Shown here: piece by piece, positions 50,561 to 61,925 of the stretch
Numbering within the stretch: position 1 is the first letter of the stretch
Layout of the letters: the number at the start of each line of letters is the position of its first letter
Assembly (NCBI GenBank): GCA_032871835.1
Contig: CM065295.1
Span: forward strand, 42,468,360 to 42,532,359
Direction of reading: 5' to 3'
Length of the DNA stretch: 64,000 nt
DNA from: Dipteronia dyeriana
Taxonomy: Eukaryota > Streptophyta > Magnoliopsida > Sapindales > Sapindaceae
Notes under the pieces: generated by a model
What the model was told of the DNA's origin: nothing
Databases searched by the model: none
The model's input: only the letters and a program-made list of their open reading frames with translations
Position numbers and translations under genes: made by a program

Positions 50561-50633
50561 TATAAGCTAGTGACAATTAACTTGCCACGTCATTTGAGGT
50601 GAATTTTTTGTTTTTTTTATATATAATATTACT

Positions 50634-50770
50634 ATGAGCATCTCCAATGCAGTGTCAAATTAGTGTGTCAATACTATAATTTAGTATAGATTGTAAAAGT
50701 CTTTCTCCAATGCAGTGTCAAATACTGTGTCAAATTTGACACACAATATAGCATATGTCAAATTTAGCAC
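50634..50770. repeat. MITE-like end with a direct repeat
   Basis: TATGAGCATCTCCAATGCAG is a common start of plant MITEs. TCTCCAATGCAGTGTCAAAT occurs exactly twice, at 50641 and 50704. The matching opposite end was not found. Confidence 0.45.
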
Positions 50771-52289
50771 AACAATAAATACACTTTTTTTAATTATAAA
50801 AATATCATTATGTATATTTTTTAAATATTTAAAATAATTTAAATTTAATATACATTAATGATATTTCAATCAAAATCTATTTCATCTAATTAGTATTTTA
50901 ATGAATGTATTAATGATAAATGTTGATTTTTATAATTTTAATTAATAAAATAATAAAAATAACATATTAAATACAACTATATATCGGAATATAATATTAA
51001 ATTATTATATCAAATATAACATTTTATATTTTTTTATATCAAATTTAACATTAGTGATAAGACATAAGAGGTGGGTCTAATATCCATCAAGTTGGGAATT
51101 TAATCGATTACGTTCTTCTAGCATGTGTATTGACTCATTATTGATAGGATGGAGTAAATATGTGTCATCATTAATGTTATTGAGCATATCATGATCTCAT
51201 GATTTACTTATTTACACAAAGACAAATCATTGAATACATCATTTAAGATACTAGACCAAAATAATAATAATTGGATCATCTCCTGTTTTAGATATCAAGG
51301 CTTTTTTTTAGAATAATTACGCTTCATCAGTTTCAAGTAGAAAATATATTTTTTAAAATAAAACAACATATCTACATCCAGTATTCCACTCAAAGAAAAT
51401 TAAAATTTAGGTCAATTTGGTATGATATAACTTTTAAAATAATTACGATTAAAATGATTAATCTGCTATAAAGACTCAAAAGCAATACTGTTGTCTTTGG
51501 TAAGTTTTGCTATTAATTGATGTGATTTTAGATAAAAAAATATATTTTACTTTAAATTCAAATCAAATCAATATTTAATTCAAAGATTTAAATATAATTT
51601 AGATACAATAAACCACAGATTTAATTTTCCTATATTTCTCCATTGTTCCCATGCTTTCATGTTTAATAAAATCAGTATAAATAGTTCTAATACTTGAAAA
51701 ATCTATAATTTTATTCATAGGTAGACTTCATTAAACTTATCATTCACAACAAATTCAGATCAAAATTCATAAAAATCGACGTGATTTCATCTAGGTTTTT
51801 ACCGAAATTAAAGTAAGTGATCTCTCACTTGATAATTACTATATAAATATACATACATACATACATAAATACATACAAGAATAAAAGAATAAAAGGTAAA
51901 AATCGTTTGTTTTTTCCACTTAAAACTTAATTAATCTAAATTGAACTCATTAAGTTGTTTTGTTTGATTTTTTTTAAAGTGGTCAAACAATTTAAAAATA
52001 TCAAAAAACAACTTAAAAAATAAAATAAGAAATCATGATTTTTAACTTAATTCCAAATAACTGAATTACAAATAAAATCTTTTCTTCAAACTCTATCCTC
52101 CGTATTTAAAAATACATTTTCAAATTCATCGTAATTTGATATGATATAGAGATCTTTCTTTTAACATATTTCTTTTTTTAAATTGCTTTTATAAAGAAAA
52201 AATAACATATTCACTTCTTATAGAGACCATAACCTATTTCTAACTTTTTTTTTTATTTGGTTTCAGGTGTATATGATTAAGGAAATCAA
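50771..52289. other. AT-rich intergenic region
   Basis: Highly AT-rich, with a (CATA)n run at about 51850-51870. No gene or element ends recognised. Confidence 0.5.
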
Positions 52290-52297
52290 ACAACCAC

Positions 52298-53985
52298 TCA
52301 TCCAGAAAATTTGAAGCCCGCCCATTGCACAACATCTCCATCAACTCCAATATTCCTGATATGGATCAGATGATTCCTCCAAAAGACAAAACACAAAAAT
52401 TCCAACTCATTTGGTTTGGTACACCGAACCCAGTATAACATAAAATCATGGAAATAAGTACTATCATTCACCTCAAAACTCTTAAAAACTTGACACCCCT
52501 CTCTCATACTTGTCAAAGCACGACACCCCCACAAAACACGGATCATCGTTCTGGCTGTCTCCGACAACACGGGAAGGATCCATCCGTAAGCACCCCTCTC
52601 TGCGTGAGATAGGCCTGGCCTAGGTAAAGAGCCAATGGTGGCAAGCCCGCCACATGAAAATCTTAATTTTAAGAGGAAGATTTAGACGCCAAAGATTTTT
52701 CCATGCCTTAACAGTCATATTCAACCCAACTCAACAACCACTCCTTACGGAGTAGATACGATTCTTTTCGAAATGCCACAAAAGAAAGTACTCTTGCAAG
52801 GTATACAGAGGGGGAATAGAGAGAATTAAATCAACATCTTCAACCAAGAAACATGTTTGCAGCTACCCGAGTCCACTGTCGCATTATCATCCAAAATCCT
52901 CGGTGAAATGATTTTGAAACTCCATCTCTCCTCATATACCCGCAAAACATTTCCTCTACCGATTCTCCAATGAGAACCCATATTTATAATTCTCCGACCC
53001 GAAATGAGCCCCTGTCAAATCAAAGGGTTGGTCAAGGAGGCAAGAACATGGTCTCACCGTATCCAGCACATGGTGCAGATTTCCTTTAACCTAAGGATTC
53101 GGTGGTATCATGTTAACCGGAGGTCTTAAAATGGATTCGGTTAACATGATTCCACCTTCTCAACGCCGTAGTGCATCGACGAATGCTAGAGATAGACCAC
53201 TGCATCCCAACGCTATTCAAAATCGGTGACCAGTGCTTCTCAATCAAAACCCGACAGTCTGGTTTGTCAACCCAACAAGCCTCGAAATGAAGCCTTCTAG
53301 CTTTACCATTGTGCCCAATCTAACCATTATCTATGCCCCCATCTAGATCAATCAAAAGAGCACGGTGATCTGAATACGAATACGCTAGGTGGTGAACAGA
53401 TGCCCGAGGGAACATTTGTCTCCACTCCGTATTACATATCCCCCCTATCAAGTCTTTCTTGCACCATATCTCCACCTTTACGCTTGTTACACCACGTAAA
53501 CATCAGGCCCCGAAAGCCCAAATCGTCCAAACCACAATCAGCTAAAACTTTTCCAAAATCATCCAACAAATATCTATTTCGAGGTAAGCCCCCAACTTTC
53601 TCCTCATCTTCTAAAATCTCATTGAAATCACCCAAAACTAAGTAAGGAAGGTTAAACATGTTATGAAGTCGATTCAACAACGCCCGAGCATGCTTTCGCT
53701 GAGATGGGTCTGGGTGCCCGTAGAAACCGGTAAAACGCCAATTATTGGACCCACATGAACACACATTTACATCAATGTGAAATCGAGAAAAAGAGAGGAG
53801 AGAGATATACACCTTATCGGACCAAAATAGACATAATCCACCACTCTTCCAGACACAAAATCAACTACCAGTTTTCCATATGACAATGGGTCACTTTGGT
53901 TTCCATCAGGAAAAGGAAATTTGGAGAGTACCCGGAACGCTCGATCACTGCCCATGCCTCGAACGTTCCAAACTAGGGCATTCAT
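52298..53985 (-). pseudogene. LINE ORF2: endonuclease and zinc-binding region, RT deleted
   Basis: It starts MNALVWNVRGMGSDRAFRV and continues with TGFYGHPDPSQR, LPYLVLGDFNEILEDEEK and FTWCNKRKGGDMVQERLDR, all endonuclease motifs. SDHRALLIDL and FEACWVDKPDCR follow to about 53100. The reverse transcriptase core is absent. From about 53095 the sequence resumes as the zinc-binding RT C-terminal region (LWRLNLPLKIKIFMWRACHH) and ends at 52298. Stops and shifts occur throughout. Confidence 0.85.
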
Positions 53986-53998
53986 TGCGTCCGACCAA

Positions 53999-55035
53999 CT
54001 AGTTGAGACCGACCCGTCGATCCATCACCAGGAGCCACATAAGTTGAATCCTTAGTGGAGGAAATGAACTTCTGTCTCTTAACTTGTACCGATACTTTTC
54101 CCCAATCACAATTACTAAAACATTTGACTCCACATTAATTGCTTTCCTTTCCCGCACATAAAAGTCACCACTATCCCATGATTTCGTCAATTCTTGGATT
54201 CTCGAAATATCCAATTGGTCACTCTCAATCAACCCTTATTACGGTTCCCTTTCCTTTTTGATACCACCCATTGTGGCCTTACCAATGACACCATCACCGG
54301 CCACCGTCCGAACATCTGGACCCCGACTATCGCTCCACTATGAAACAGTTCGATTTGGATATTTCTATCTTTTTCGGTTCCCTAATACTGCATTTGACTC
54401 CCACTTTCGATCCTCATTCCCAACTTTCCTTCCTGGAGCGAAGGCACGCAACCAAGCCCCGAACAAAAACTCCTCCTTATTCTCACCCTTCATCATAAAT
54501 GGTTTATCCAAGCGATCCTTAACAGTATGTCCCAGCAGACCACAACTGAAATAGAAATCGAGAAGACTTTCATATTTTAGTAGCATAACTGATTCCACCT
54601 CATCCCCTAAAACATCAATCCTCAGGCTCCTACGTAGAGGTTTGTCAATCGCTACTTTAACCCGCACTCTTAAAAACTTAGTCATGTTACATGTACGACC
54701 CTGAAACACCTCCATCAACAACAACTACTTCTCCAATGATACTCCTAAGAAAACACCCTGTTTTCATCGTCATACAAACCATAGGGGCGTTACGGATTTG
54801 AATCTAGAAATCTGCTTTATTGAATTTCATACCTCGAATATCCCATTTCCCCTCTGGTTCCTCCATCAACACCAAAGCGTCATTAAAACTCCACGACCCT
54901 CCAATTATTATTCTATGTTTATCTTCAAGGCTCTGGAAGTGGAAAACAAAAAATGTTTTCCTTCACCAGTTCAATCTCCATAGCATCTCTCATTTGCCAT
55001 ATCTTTCTCATGACTGCACGAAACACATCCCTATG
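53999..55035 (-). pseudogene. LINE ORF1 (DUF4283 and zinc knuckle)
   Basis: DUF4283-type sequence (VFRAVMRKIWQMRD; KFNKADFWIQIRNAPMVCM) starts at the inversion junction. It is followed by FLRVRVKVAIDKPLRRSLRI and DFYFSCGLLGHTVKD, the CX2-type knuckle region of plant LINE ORF1, and a charged tail. Frame breaks are present. ORF1 would be the RNA-binding protein of the element. Confidence 0.8.
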
Positions 55036-55553
55036 GGAATGGCCAGGCTGCCAAATGGTCCCTTCCAACGGATAGGTATTGGAAGATCAACACTAATGCG
55101 GTGACTTGCTATGGGATTCGTATGATTGGTGTGGGCTGTATTATTCGCGACAAGGTTGGTAAGGTTAAAGCAGCTGCGTACAATAAGTACAAGGTGATGG
55201 TTTCCCCTCTTATTGCGGAAGCGATGGCTGTTTGACTGCTGACAACTTCGGTTGGTTTACAACCAGATCATATTGAAACAAATTCTATCCAAGTGCTTAA
55301 TTTGGTTGAAAATGGGGTGTCTCCCTCTACTGATGTTGGTCTGGTTATTTACGACATCTTAGACTCTGTGAAGGTTTTTTCGAAGTGGTCTATATCCTAT
55401 ATTCTTAGGGAAGGCAATTTAGTGGCGCATTCTTTAGCCAAGAGGGTTATTTCGACTGATTTGGATTATTGTCGGGTGGATCAGTGCCCTCCCTGTTTAG
55501 AGAGGTTGGTCGGATTGAGGCTTTGTCTGTGTGATTTGTTTTTCTTCTCTTAA
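55036..55553 (+). pseudogene. LINE C-terminal RNase H
   Basis: KWSLPTDRYWKINTNAV starts the RNase H (RVT_3) domain. VSPLIAEAMAV, SIQVLNLVENGVSPSTDVGL and YILREGNLVAHSLAKRV follow. One stop lies after AEAMAV. The frame ends at 55551-55553, followed by eight A residues, the probable poly(A) remnant. Confidence 0.8.
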
Positions 55554-55561
55554 CAAAAAAA

Positions 55562-56017
55562 ATTATATACACCGAAAAAGTGATAACATACAAAATAGCT
55601 TAAACTTTTTTTTTGAATAATAAATTAAATTTGAACTTTAATTACAAAATATGTAAAATTATATTTTTTGATGAATTTTTTTGTTTTATTAAATTGAAAT
55701 TTGTTTACGTAAGAATATGCATGCTAAATTACTTTTTTTAAATAGTATTGGTATAAATGTAAATTTTTTTATTTTCAATCAATTTTATTTAAAAAATAAA
55801 TATGTTAACGGTACATTCAGATGTGAGAAAAAAAAAACCAACATGTCATTTAGGTTCGTATTTCAGTATCTATTCAGTCTTTATAAAAAATCAGGTATAT
55901 TTAGTCAGGACAAAAAAACAAATGATCCCATAATAATATACTACAATGACAATAAATAACTTGCACAGAGTTTAATAATGACAAAAGGGGTTTTCATTGA
56001 AATCAAGAAACCAGAGG
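55562..56017. other. No recognisable gene
   Basis: AT-rich spacer between the LINE and a hAT-like element; nothing recognised. Confidence 0.5.
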
Positions 56018-57234
56018 TAGGGTGGTAATATGAGTTACGACACGACGGGTTGACACGACACGAACACAATTATTACGGGTTTAGGTTGAGTTTAAATGGA
56101 TCGTGTCAATATACAGGTCAACCCGTTTAACCCATTTAATAATCGTGTCGTGTTCGGGTTATGTTTCGCGGGTTTAGGTTGAGTTTAAATGGATCGTGTC
56201 AATATACAGGTCAACCCATTTAACCCATTTAATAATCGTGTCGTGTTCGGGTTATGTTTCGCGGGTCACTGGTCGACACGATTAGTAAGGATAAATATAT
56301 AAATTTAGCATTAAGTGGCACTTTTGTAATTTTAACATACACGATATAAACTTAAGATGTGAAACCCTAAACCTAAACTTCATTCTTTTCACCACTCAGT
56401 CTCACTCCCACAAACTGCACAGCCATTTCTAGCCTTCACTCACTTCAACCATCGAATTTGAACATAAGTCTTTCACCCTTCGGCTGCATCACCAGAATCT
56501 TGAGCTACTGCTACCGTCGTCACCATCTGGAGTTTACTGGTAAGACTTTGAACTTTGAACTATGATCTACTATTTTTGTTTTTTGATATTATAGATTTTA
56601 GTTTTTATTAGATTTAAACTTTAAAATCTTTTAGAACTCGTCTTTTATTTGGTGGTTTTGCAGATTCAACATGGTGGTTTGTGGATGACTTGGGCTTTCA
56701 ATATTATTTTTTTATTTTTTATGATGAGATTTGTTCTGTAAATCCTTGTTGAGTTACAATTTTGTGTTTGTGTTTTGTATGTTAGCTTCTGTAATTTTTA
56801 TCATGTTTATTAATTCTTGTTGAGTTGCATTCTTCACTCGGTGGTATTGTTGAGTTACAATCTTATTATTGCTCAATCAATGACCTGGATTGTTCTTGTT
56901 ACATTTCACTGATAAAAAAAATCAGTTTGTTTAAGAACATGATTAAATGAAAAAAATTAAAATCAATTTGAAGCCACTCAAGCACTTTTTCTATAGATTT
57001 TTTGTGAAAAAAAGTATTAACAGACGGGTCTAGTGAATGTAAACGGGTCATTTGACCCGCCAAACCCGTATATTAAATAGGTCAGTCGTGTTGACACGTC
57101 GTGTTTGAGTCAAGGGAGTTTGATCCGATTTTGATCCGTTTAATAATTGTATTGTGTTTGTGTTTATTTAAAATTATTCGTTTTGCGTTCTGGTTGACAC
57201 TAATACCATCCGATAAACCGTATTGACACCCCTA
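56018..57234. mobile_element. hAT-like non-autonomous element
   Basis: The ends are TAGGGTGGTAATA (56018) and, in reverse, TAGGGGTGTCAATA (57234). Subterminal CGACACGAC, ACCCGTTTAA and GGGTCATTTGACCCG words are typical of plant hAT-like MITEs. The 1217-bp interior includes a leader-like segment with AAACCCTAA (about 56363) but no long ORF. Flanking 8-mers do not match. Confidence 0.65.
56077..56262. repeat. 93-bp perfect tandem duplication (one mismatch)
   Basis: 56077-56169 is repeated at 56170-56262. The only difference I see is CCCGTTTAA versus CCCATTTAA. It lies within the hAT-like element's left subterminal region. Confidence 0.85.
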
Positions 57235-58300
57235 ACTAAGTCAACAGGGCTGTTTAAAAAAAAAGGAAGGTCAAACCTTAGGAAAGGTTTTTGGAAATCT
57301 CTTTTTTTTTTAAATAATAATAATTTAGTCATTAAATTTTATAGTATATTATTTCACCTTAGGAAAGTACCATCCACCGTCTTATTAAATTTGTTGTCAA
57401 ATCAATATTTTTAAATAATTACTTAAAAAACTTTAAGGAACATATTCATTTTGCATATCACAATAATTAAATATTTTGATTTTAACTTGTACAATAATAC
57501 TAAACAAAACTTAAGCTATATATAACTTTTTTGAGCTTTTATAAAATACATATCGTTGAAAGAAAAACCTATATATTGTCTCGAACAATATATTTTACAA
57601 TTTAAGAAGAAAATTTCCATTTATCCTCGTATGAAACTTATTACCCTTTATATCTATTAATTAACAACCAAAAGTTCTGGTTAAAACAAATGTATTTCCA
57701 ACATTGTCGTACCAGAGCAACAGAGAGACAAACTTGGGTAAGAGAAATTTTGGCGAGCAATAGTTGGTAAAACCACAAAGGCTTGCAGAATGCATAATTA
57801 CGCAGATGATTTTATTGTTGATAATGTGACATAGGATTGATACATCATTGGATGGACTTCAAACAGAATTACAACAAATTAAAGACTTAATATTTGTTTT
57901 TTTTTATTTTTTATTTTAAAAGATTAAAGACACCCGTCAAAAATATGGAAAATTCAACAATTTGCGAGTGCCCAGAGCAGCAATTTTTACATTGGAAAAT
58001 GCTCACAAGCCACAACAAATTGAGGAGCATAATAACGATAACTACAAAATATGGTTGATATAACATTGTTCTGATGTACAGATTGCAGAATGGCACCATT
58101 CCCAAACAAAATTTGGCACCCGTGCAACCATAAGCGCTATATAATAAAGGAATTGTAAGTTGAAGCATCCACCATTTACACCTTTTATATATACTACATG
58201 CAATGGACAAGTCTACTTCTAGTCAGGAATCAGGAGTTAAACAGTCTTAACAGAAGAAAACATGAATTGGAAGTTGCCATGGGTGAGCGTACAAGTGCTC
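57235..58300. other. MORC 3' flank and 3' UTR
   Basis: No coding exon. The part from roughly 57930 to 58300 probably holds the MORC 3' UTR. The remainder is AT-rich spacer. Confidence 0.5.
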
Positions 58301-59390
58301 TCAACGTCCTGTTCTGTTGCTTGAAGATTTCATCTTTTCCAGCAGCTTAATCTTGTCTACCAACTCTTGGATGGTATTAGAGGCATCCTACAAGACATAA
58401 CAATTCTCTATGGCATGAGTTATCATATTCCAGCAACGGCAAAAGGTAAATTAAAAGATTGAACAACTTTAAATCGAAAAAAGAAAGACCTTTATCTTCT
58501 TTCTCAGATTCTCTTCCTCCCTCTCTCGTCGGTCCCTCTCCTCTGAGAATATGTCAATTAGGCTCTCTTGTTCCTTGTTCAATTCTTCAATCTTATGCTG
58601 TGCCTCTTGCAGCTACGCAAAAATACAGGAAGAAATTAAATCATGAATACACAATGACACATACAAAAACACAGGAAGAAATGAAATCAAACAAACAGAC
58701 GAATGGCATGCTCGATTTCTTGTTCATTGAGGATAAAGAAAGAGGCAATGCCCAAAAAAGGGATCCCCAGGTCACAATATCACAAAATCAGTCACAAACA
58801 GTCAAACTCTGATCCTGTGCAAGTCCACTATACCAGCAACGAACAGAAGGTATAGAGCACTACCCACTAATCCTTGCTGAATTTAGGGGCAAATAAAATA
58901 GCACCATTAACATCTAACTTCATAAATGCATCATCACTTATATTCTTCACATTTTCTACATTTTCCAGCAAATCATTGAAATAAGGACACATACCTGAGC
59001 TTCAAGTGATCTACACCTGTCTCTTTCACCAATAAGCTCTTCTTCCTTTTTCTCTAATCTAGAAGCAAAAAATTAAAAGATGTGCATAAAAATAGTCCAC
59101 GAATTATAAAGACAAACACAAAGCTCAATAGTTAAATTTTACACATACATAATAACAACCTTTCCTTCAATATATGCTTTTCTTGCTTCAACTGATCCAC
59201 AGTAATTAAGTCAGAATCTGAGTCATGATAGCTAGCCTCAGCGACCTGCACATTAAACAAAAGCTACTATATATACTCATTACAGAAAATCACAATTCTT
59301 AGCAGCCATGCAGTACTTGTTTTTAATCTAAAAACTACATTGTAACATCATCACAAGCAAGCAAAAAAAAAAGTGTGCACGTTAAAGAGA

Positions 59391-59426
<36 letters not shown>

Positions 59427-61925
59427 AGAAATAACCCTTGCTTGTGGTTGCATGAGTGGTCGAGCAGAACTTCCACCTGATGCTTGCTGAGATTCAGTGT
59501 CGTCCAAGCACGAAGATGGACGAGTACTATGCAACCCATCTTTCCCAAAAACAGTAGAGTATTTCTTTTGATTACTATCATTAACGACTCTCTCAGGTGC
59601 AACATGCATGTCATCATCACCGACATCCTCCACAAATGACGATAATGGTTCAGAAGGACATGCTCCATTTCTATATTTAGTGAGAATCTTCATCCCATCA
59701 TTGCCTTTACCGGAGACATGCCCATTCAGATATCCACCATTTTCTGTTTCAGGAAAATTTTCAGAATCCTTTCCTTGTGATCTCTGATTTGAGCGTATAT
59801 GAGATTTTTGTGAACCTCCCTTGCTGCCGGAGAGAGAATTCTTCTTAGACCGAGAATGACCCCAAGGATTATAATCAGGAGAAGTTTCTATAGAGTCAAG
59901 AATATTAGTCAGAAGGGAGTAGCTTACTAATAACAACAGTTTATTTGTGCTCGGTGCAAAGAGCAAATTATTAAAAAGTATAAAATAAAATGTAGAAACA
60001 TACCTCTATCTGCAGATGCATTTATAACTTTCTTATTACGTCTTGGAGCATACCCAATTCTATGACAGTAGGTGGACCTGCAAAGCAGGAGTCAACCTCA
60101 AAAAACAACCCACTAGTTTAAAAACCAACTGTCACTTAAAACTAGAAAAAGTACGACAAACCAGTAAGTCTTTTGCATTTGTATTAGGCGCGCCTCAAGT
60201 CTTGCAAGAACAGTTGTTCGTTCAAATCCCTGCTTATCATGAGCTGGCTCGACAAAATTAGCTTCTAAGACACCTGTCAACAGTGATGATGTTCAGATGT
60301 GAACTCAGTCAACTAATGAATGAAAAGTCAGGGATTTCAGCACAGAAACAGCACCTATAACCCCACGACCATCACTTCCTGCAGCATTCCAAAGCCTCCA
60401 AAACGGCTGAAATCCAACAGAGTTTCATGTAAGAGATATGCAAACCGTATTCGGATAGAAACTGAATAGTATGTTAAAAATAATTATAGAGATCACATAT
60501 TTGAGTATGCATGATATTGCCAAACTAACTCTAGAAGTATAAATCACTTGAGTCTCAAGAGTCATGTTTCTCTTCCCACCCCCAAATGAAATAAATGGTA
60601 GTTCTTATATCCTACTGACTAGATAGATCTCAATTCAAGTTTGGTGAGGGAATGGAAATGAAATTGGAAAGGAATGGGGTAGGAAACTGATAAATAAATA
60701 AATAAATAAATGCCATTGACGAGAAATCATCATTGGAATAAAATCAAATTAGTGAAATTTTAATAAAAATACCTCCAGCATTTAAAAACTTTATTTATAA
60801 AGATTAATCAAAAAGTTTAAATTGAAATTTAAAAGGAAATAATTTAATAATAGAAAATTGAACATGCAGACAGAACAGGGAATTGACTTATGCAGACACT
60901 CATACATGCAGACAGAAGGGAACTAAATGTAAATACATCCTTATTAAGAATGTTATATTAACAAGAAATGGAAGTAAATGTCACGCAAATTAGAACCAAG
61001 GCAGAACAAACCTTGATGAGTCGATTTTTGTGATAAACATTGAATCCTTGAACATCGATATGAAACTTGGCATCTTTCACAAACCCAACGGTCACAACAG
61101 CAGCAATCTGATTACAACAGGTGCATAGTCAGGATGTGTTAACACATCAGATAACTAAATGAAAACTTAACAATGAAGTATTACATTAAAATCCTTTGGG
61201 ACCCCGTCAGCACCAGGCTGTGGCCGATATGTAATCTCCTGGGACAGCATCATATCATTCACAATATTGTGGTGCTCGACATCTTTACCACGAAGGATGA
61301 TCCGAAAGCTTGGAGGAAGTCTCAGATAAAGGATTGAAGCATAACTCTGGAGATTTACAAGAAACATTAAAAATACAAAACAAATCAAGAACTGAAAAAT
61401 CTTTTTACTCCATATCCTCATTTTCTTGTTAACACTTGCTCTTGAATTTATTAAACCTATATTCTTTATCCGCTACTGTAAAACTTCTAAATCCATCAGT
61501 AGTTAAGTATGTAACCAGCCAAACAGACATCAGCACCCGAGTTAATACCTAATACAGACATCAAATGTTGATCATGTATATAAGACAGCTAGAATTAGTT
61601 ACCCTTAATGAATGCCTATATGTCAGGAAGTGCCTAGAGTTGGGAAACTCTCTCGCCATTTGTATATTCTTTTCTTCTCGGTTGACCCCTCTAAGCTGGA
61701 TATCCTGTTGTATCATACAACATAAAATTTTTCCATAGATATTTATGTTTAGATTACCAATTAAATCTAGCATGAAACAAAGGAAATGATCCAAAGACTG
61801 ACATAATAAAACATTAGGATACATACATGTTTATCTGTGTCAAAATCAAGTTCCAATTGTCCTTGGTCATCCTCCCAAAGATTGTAAATGATTATGCGCG
61901 TACCATGATCTTTCATCATATTAAA
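58301..61925 (-). CDS. MORC: MORC4/MORC7-type GHKL ATPase, C-terminal 502 residues
   Basis: Plant MORC ATPases act in the nucleus in transposon and gene silencing and in immunity. Twelve exons: 61925-61827, 61704-61603, 61346-61185, 61107-61012, 60406-60355, 60273-60162, 60077-60004, 59887-59436, 59245-59160, 59058-58995, 58612-58490 and 58387-58301. All are GT-AG with consistent phases, stop TGA. Residues 1-230 of this part match the transducer (S5) half of the MORC ATPase module: GTRIIIYNLWEDDQG, DIQLRGVNREEKN, IILRGKDVEHHNIVNDMM, VQGFNVYHKNRLIKPFWRLW, GSDGRGVIGVLEANFVEPAH. Residues about 230-385 are a low-complexity charged linker. The C-terminal 120 residues are a coiled coil (LNKEQESLIDIFSEERDRRE) for dimerisation. 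The N-terminal GHKL ATP-binding exons are not visible and should lie beyond the large intron, probably right of the window. The frame is open throughout. MORC4/7 is preferred over other clades from recalled C-terminal similarity. Confidence 0.93.
59391..59423. repeat. (GA)n microsatellite in a MORC intron
   Basis: A pure dinucleotide run. On the gene strand it is (CT)n beginning about 12 nt after the donor that ends the 452-bp linker exon. Confidence 0.9.

Larger units (their letters stand above)
52290..55561. mobile_element. LINE (L1-type) with inverted 5' part
   Basis: Minus-strand ORF1, endonuclease and zinc-binding segments (55035 down to 52298) lie head-to-head with a plus-strand RNase H and short A-run (55036-55561). 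Both halves look like the same plant L1 family. The inverted part starts near the N-terminus of ORF1 and ends just before where RNase H should begin, so together they make one nearly complete LINE lacking most of RT. No target duplication was identified. Confidence 0.75.
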
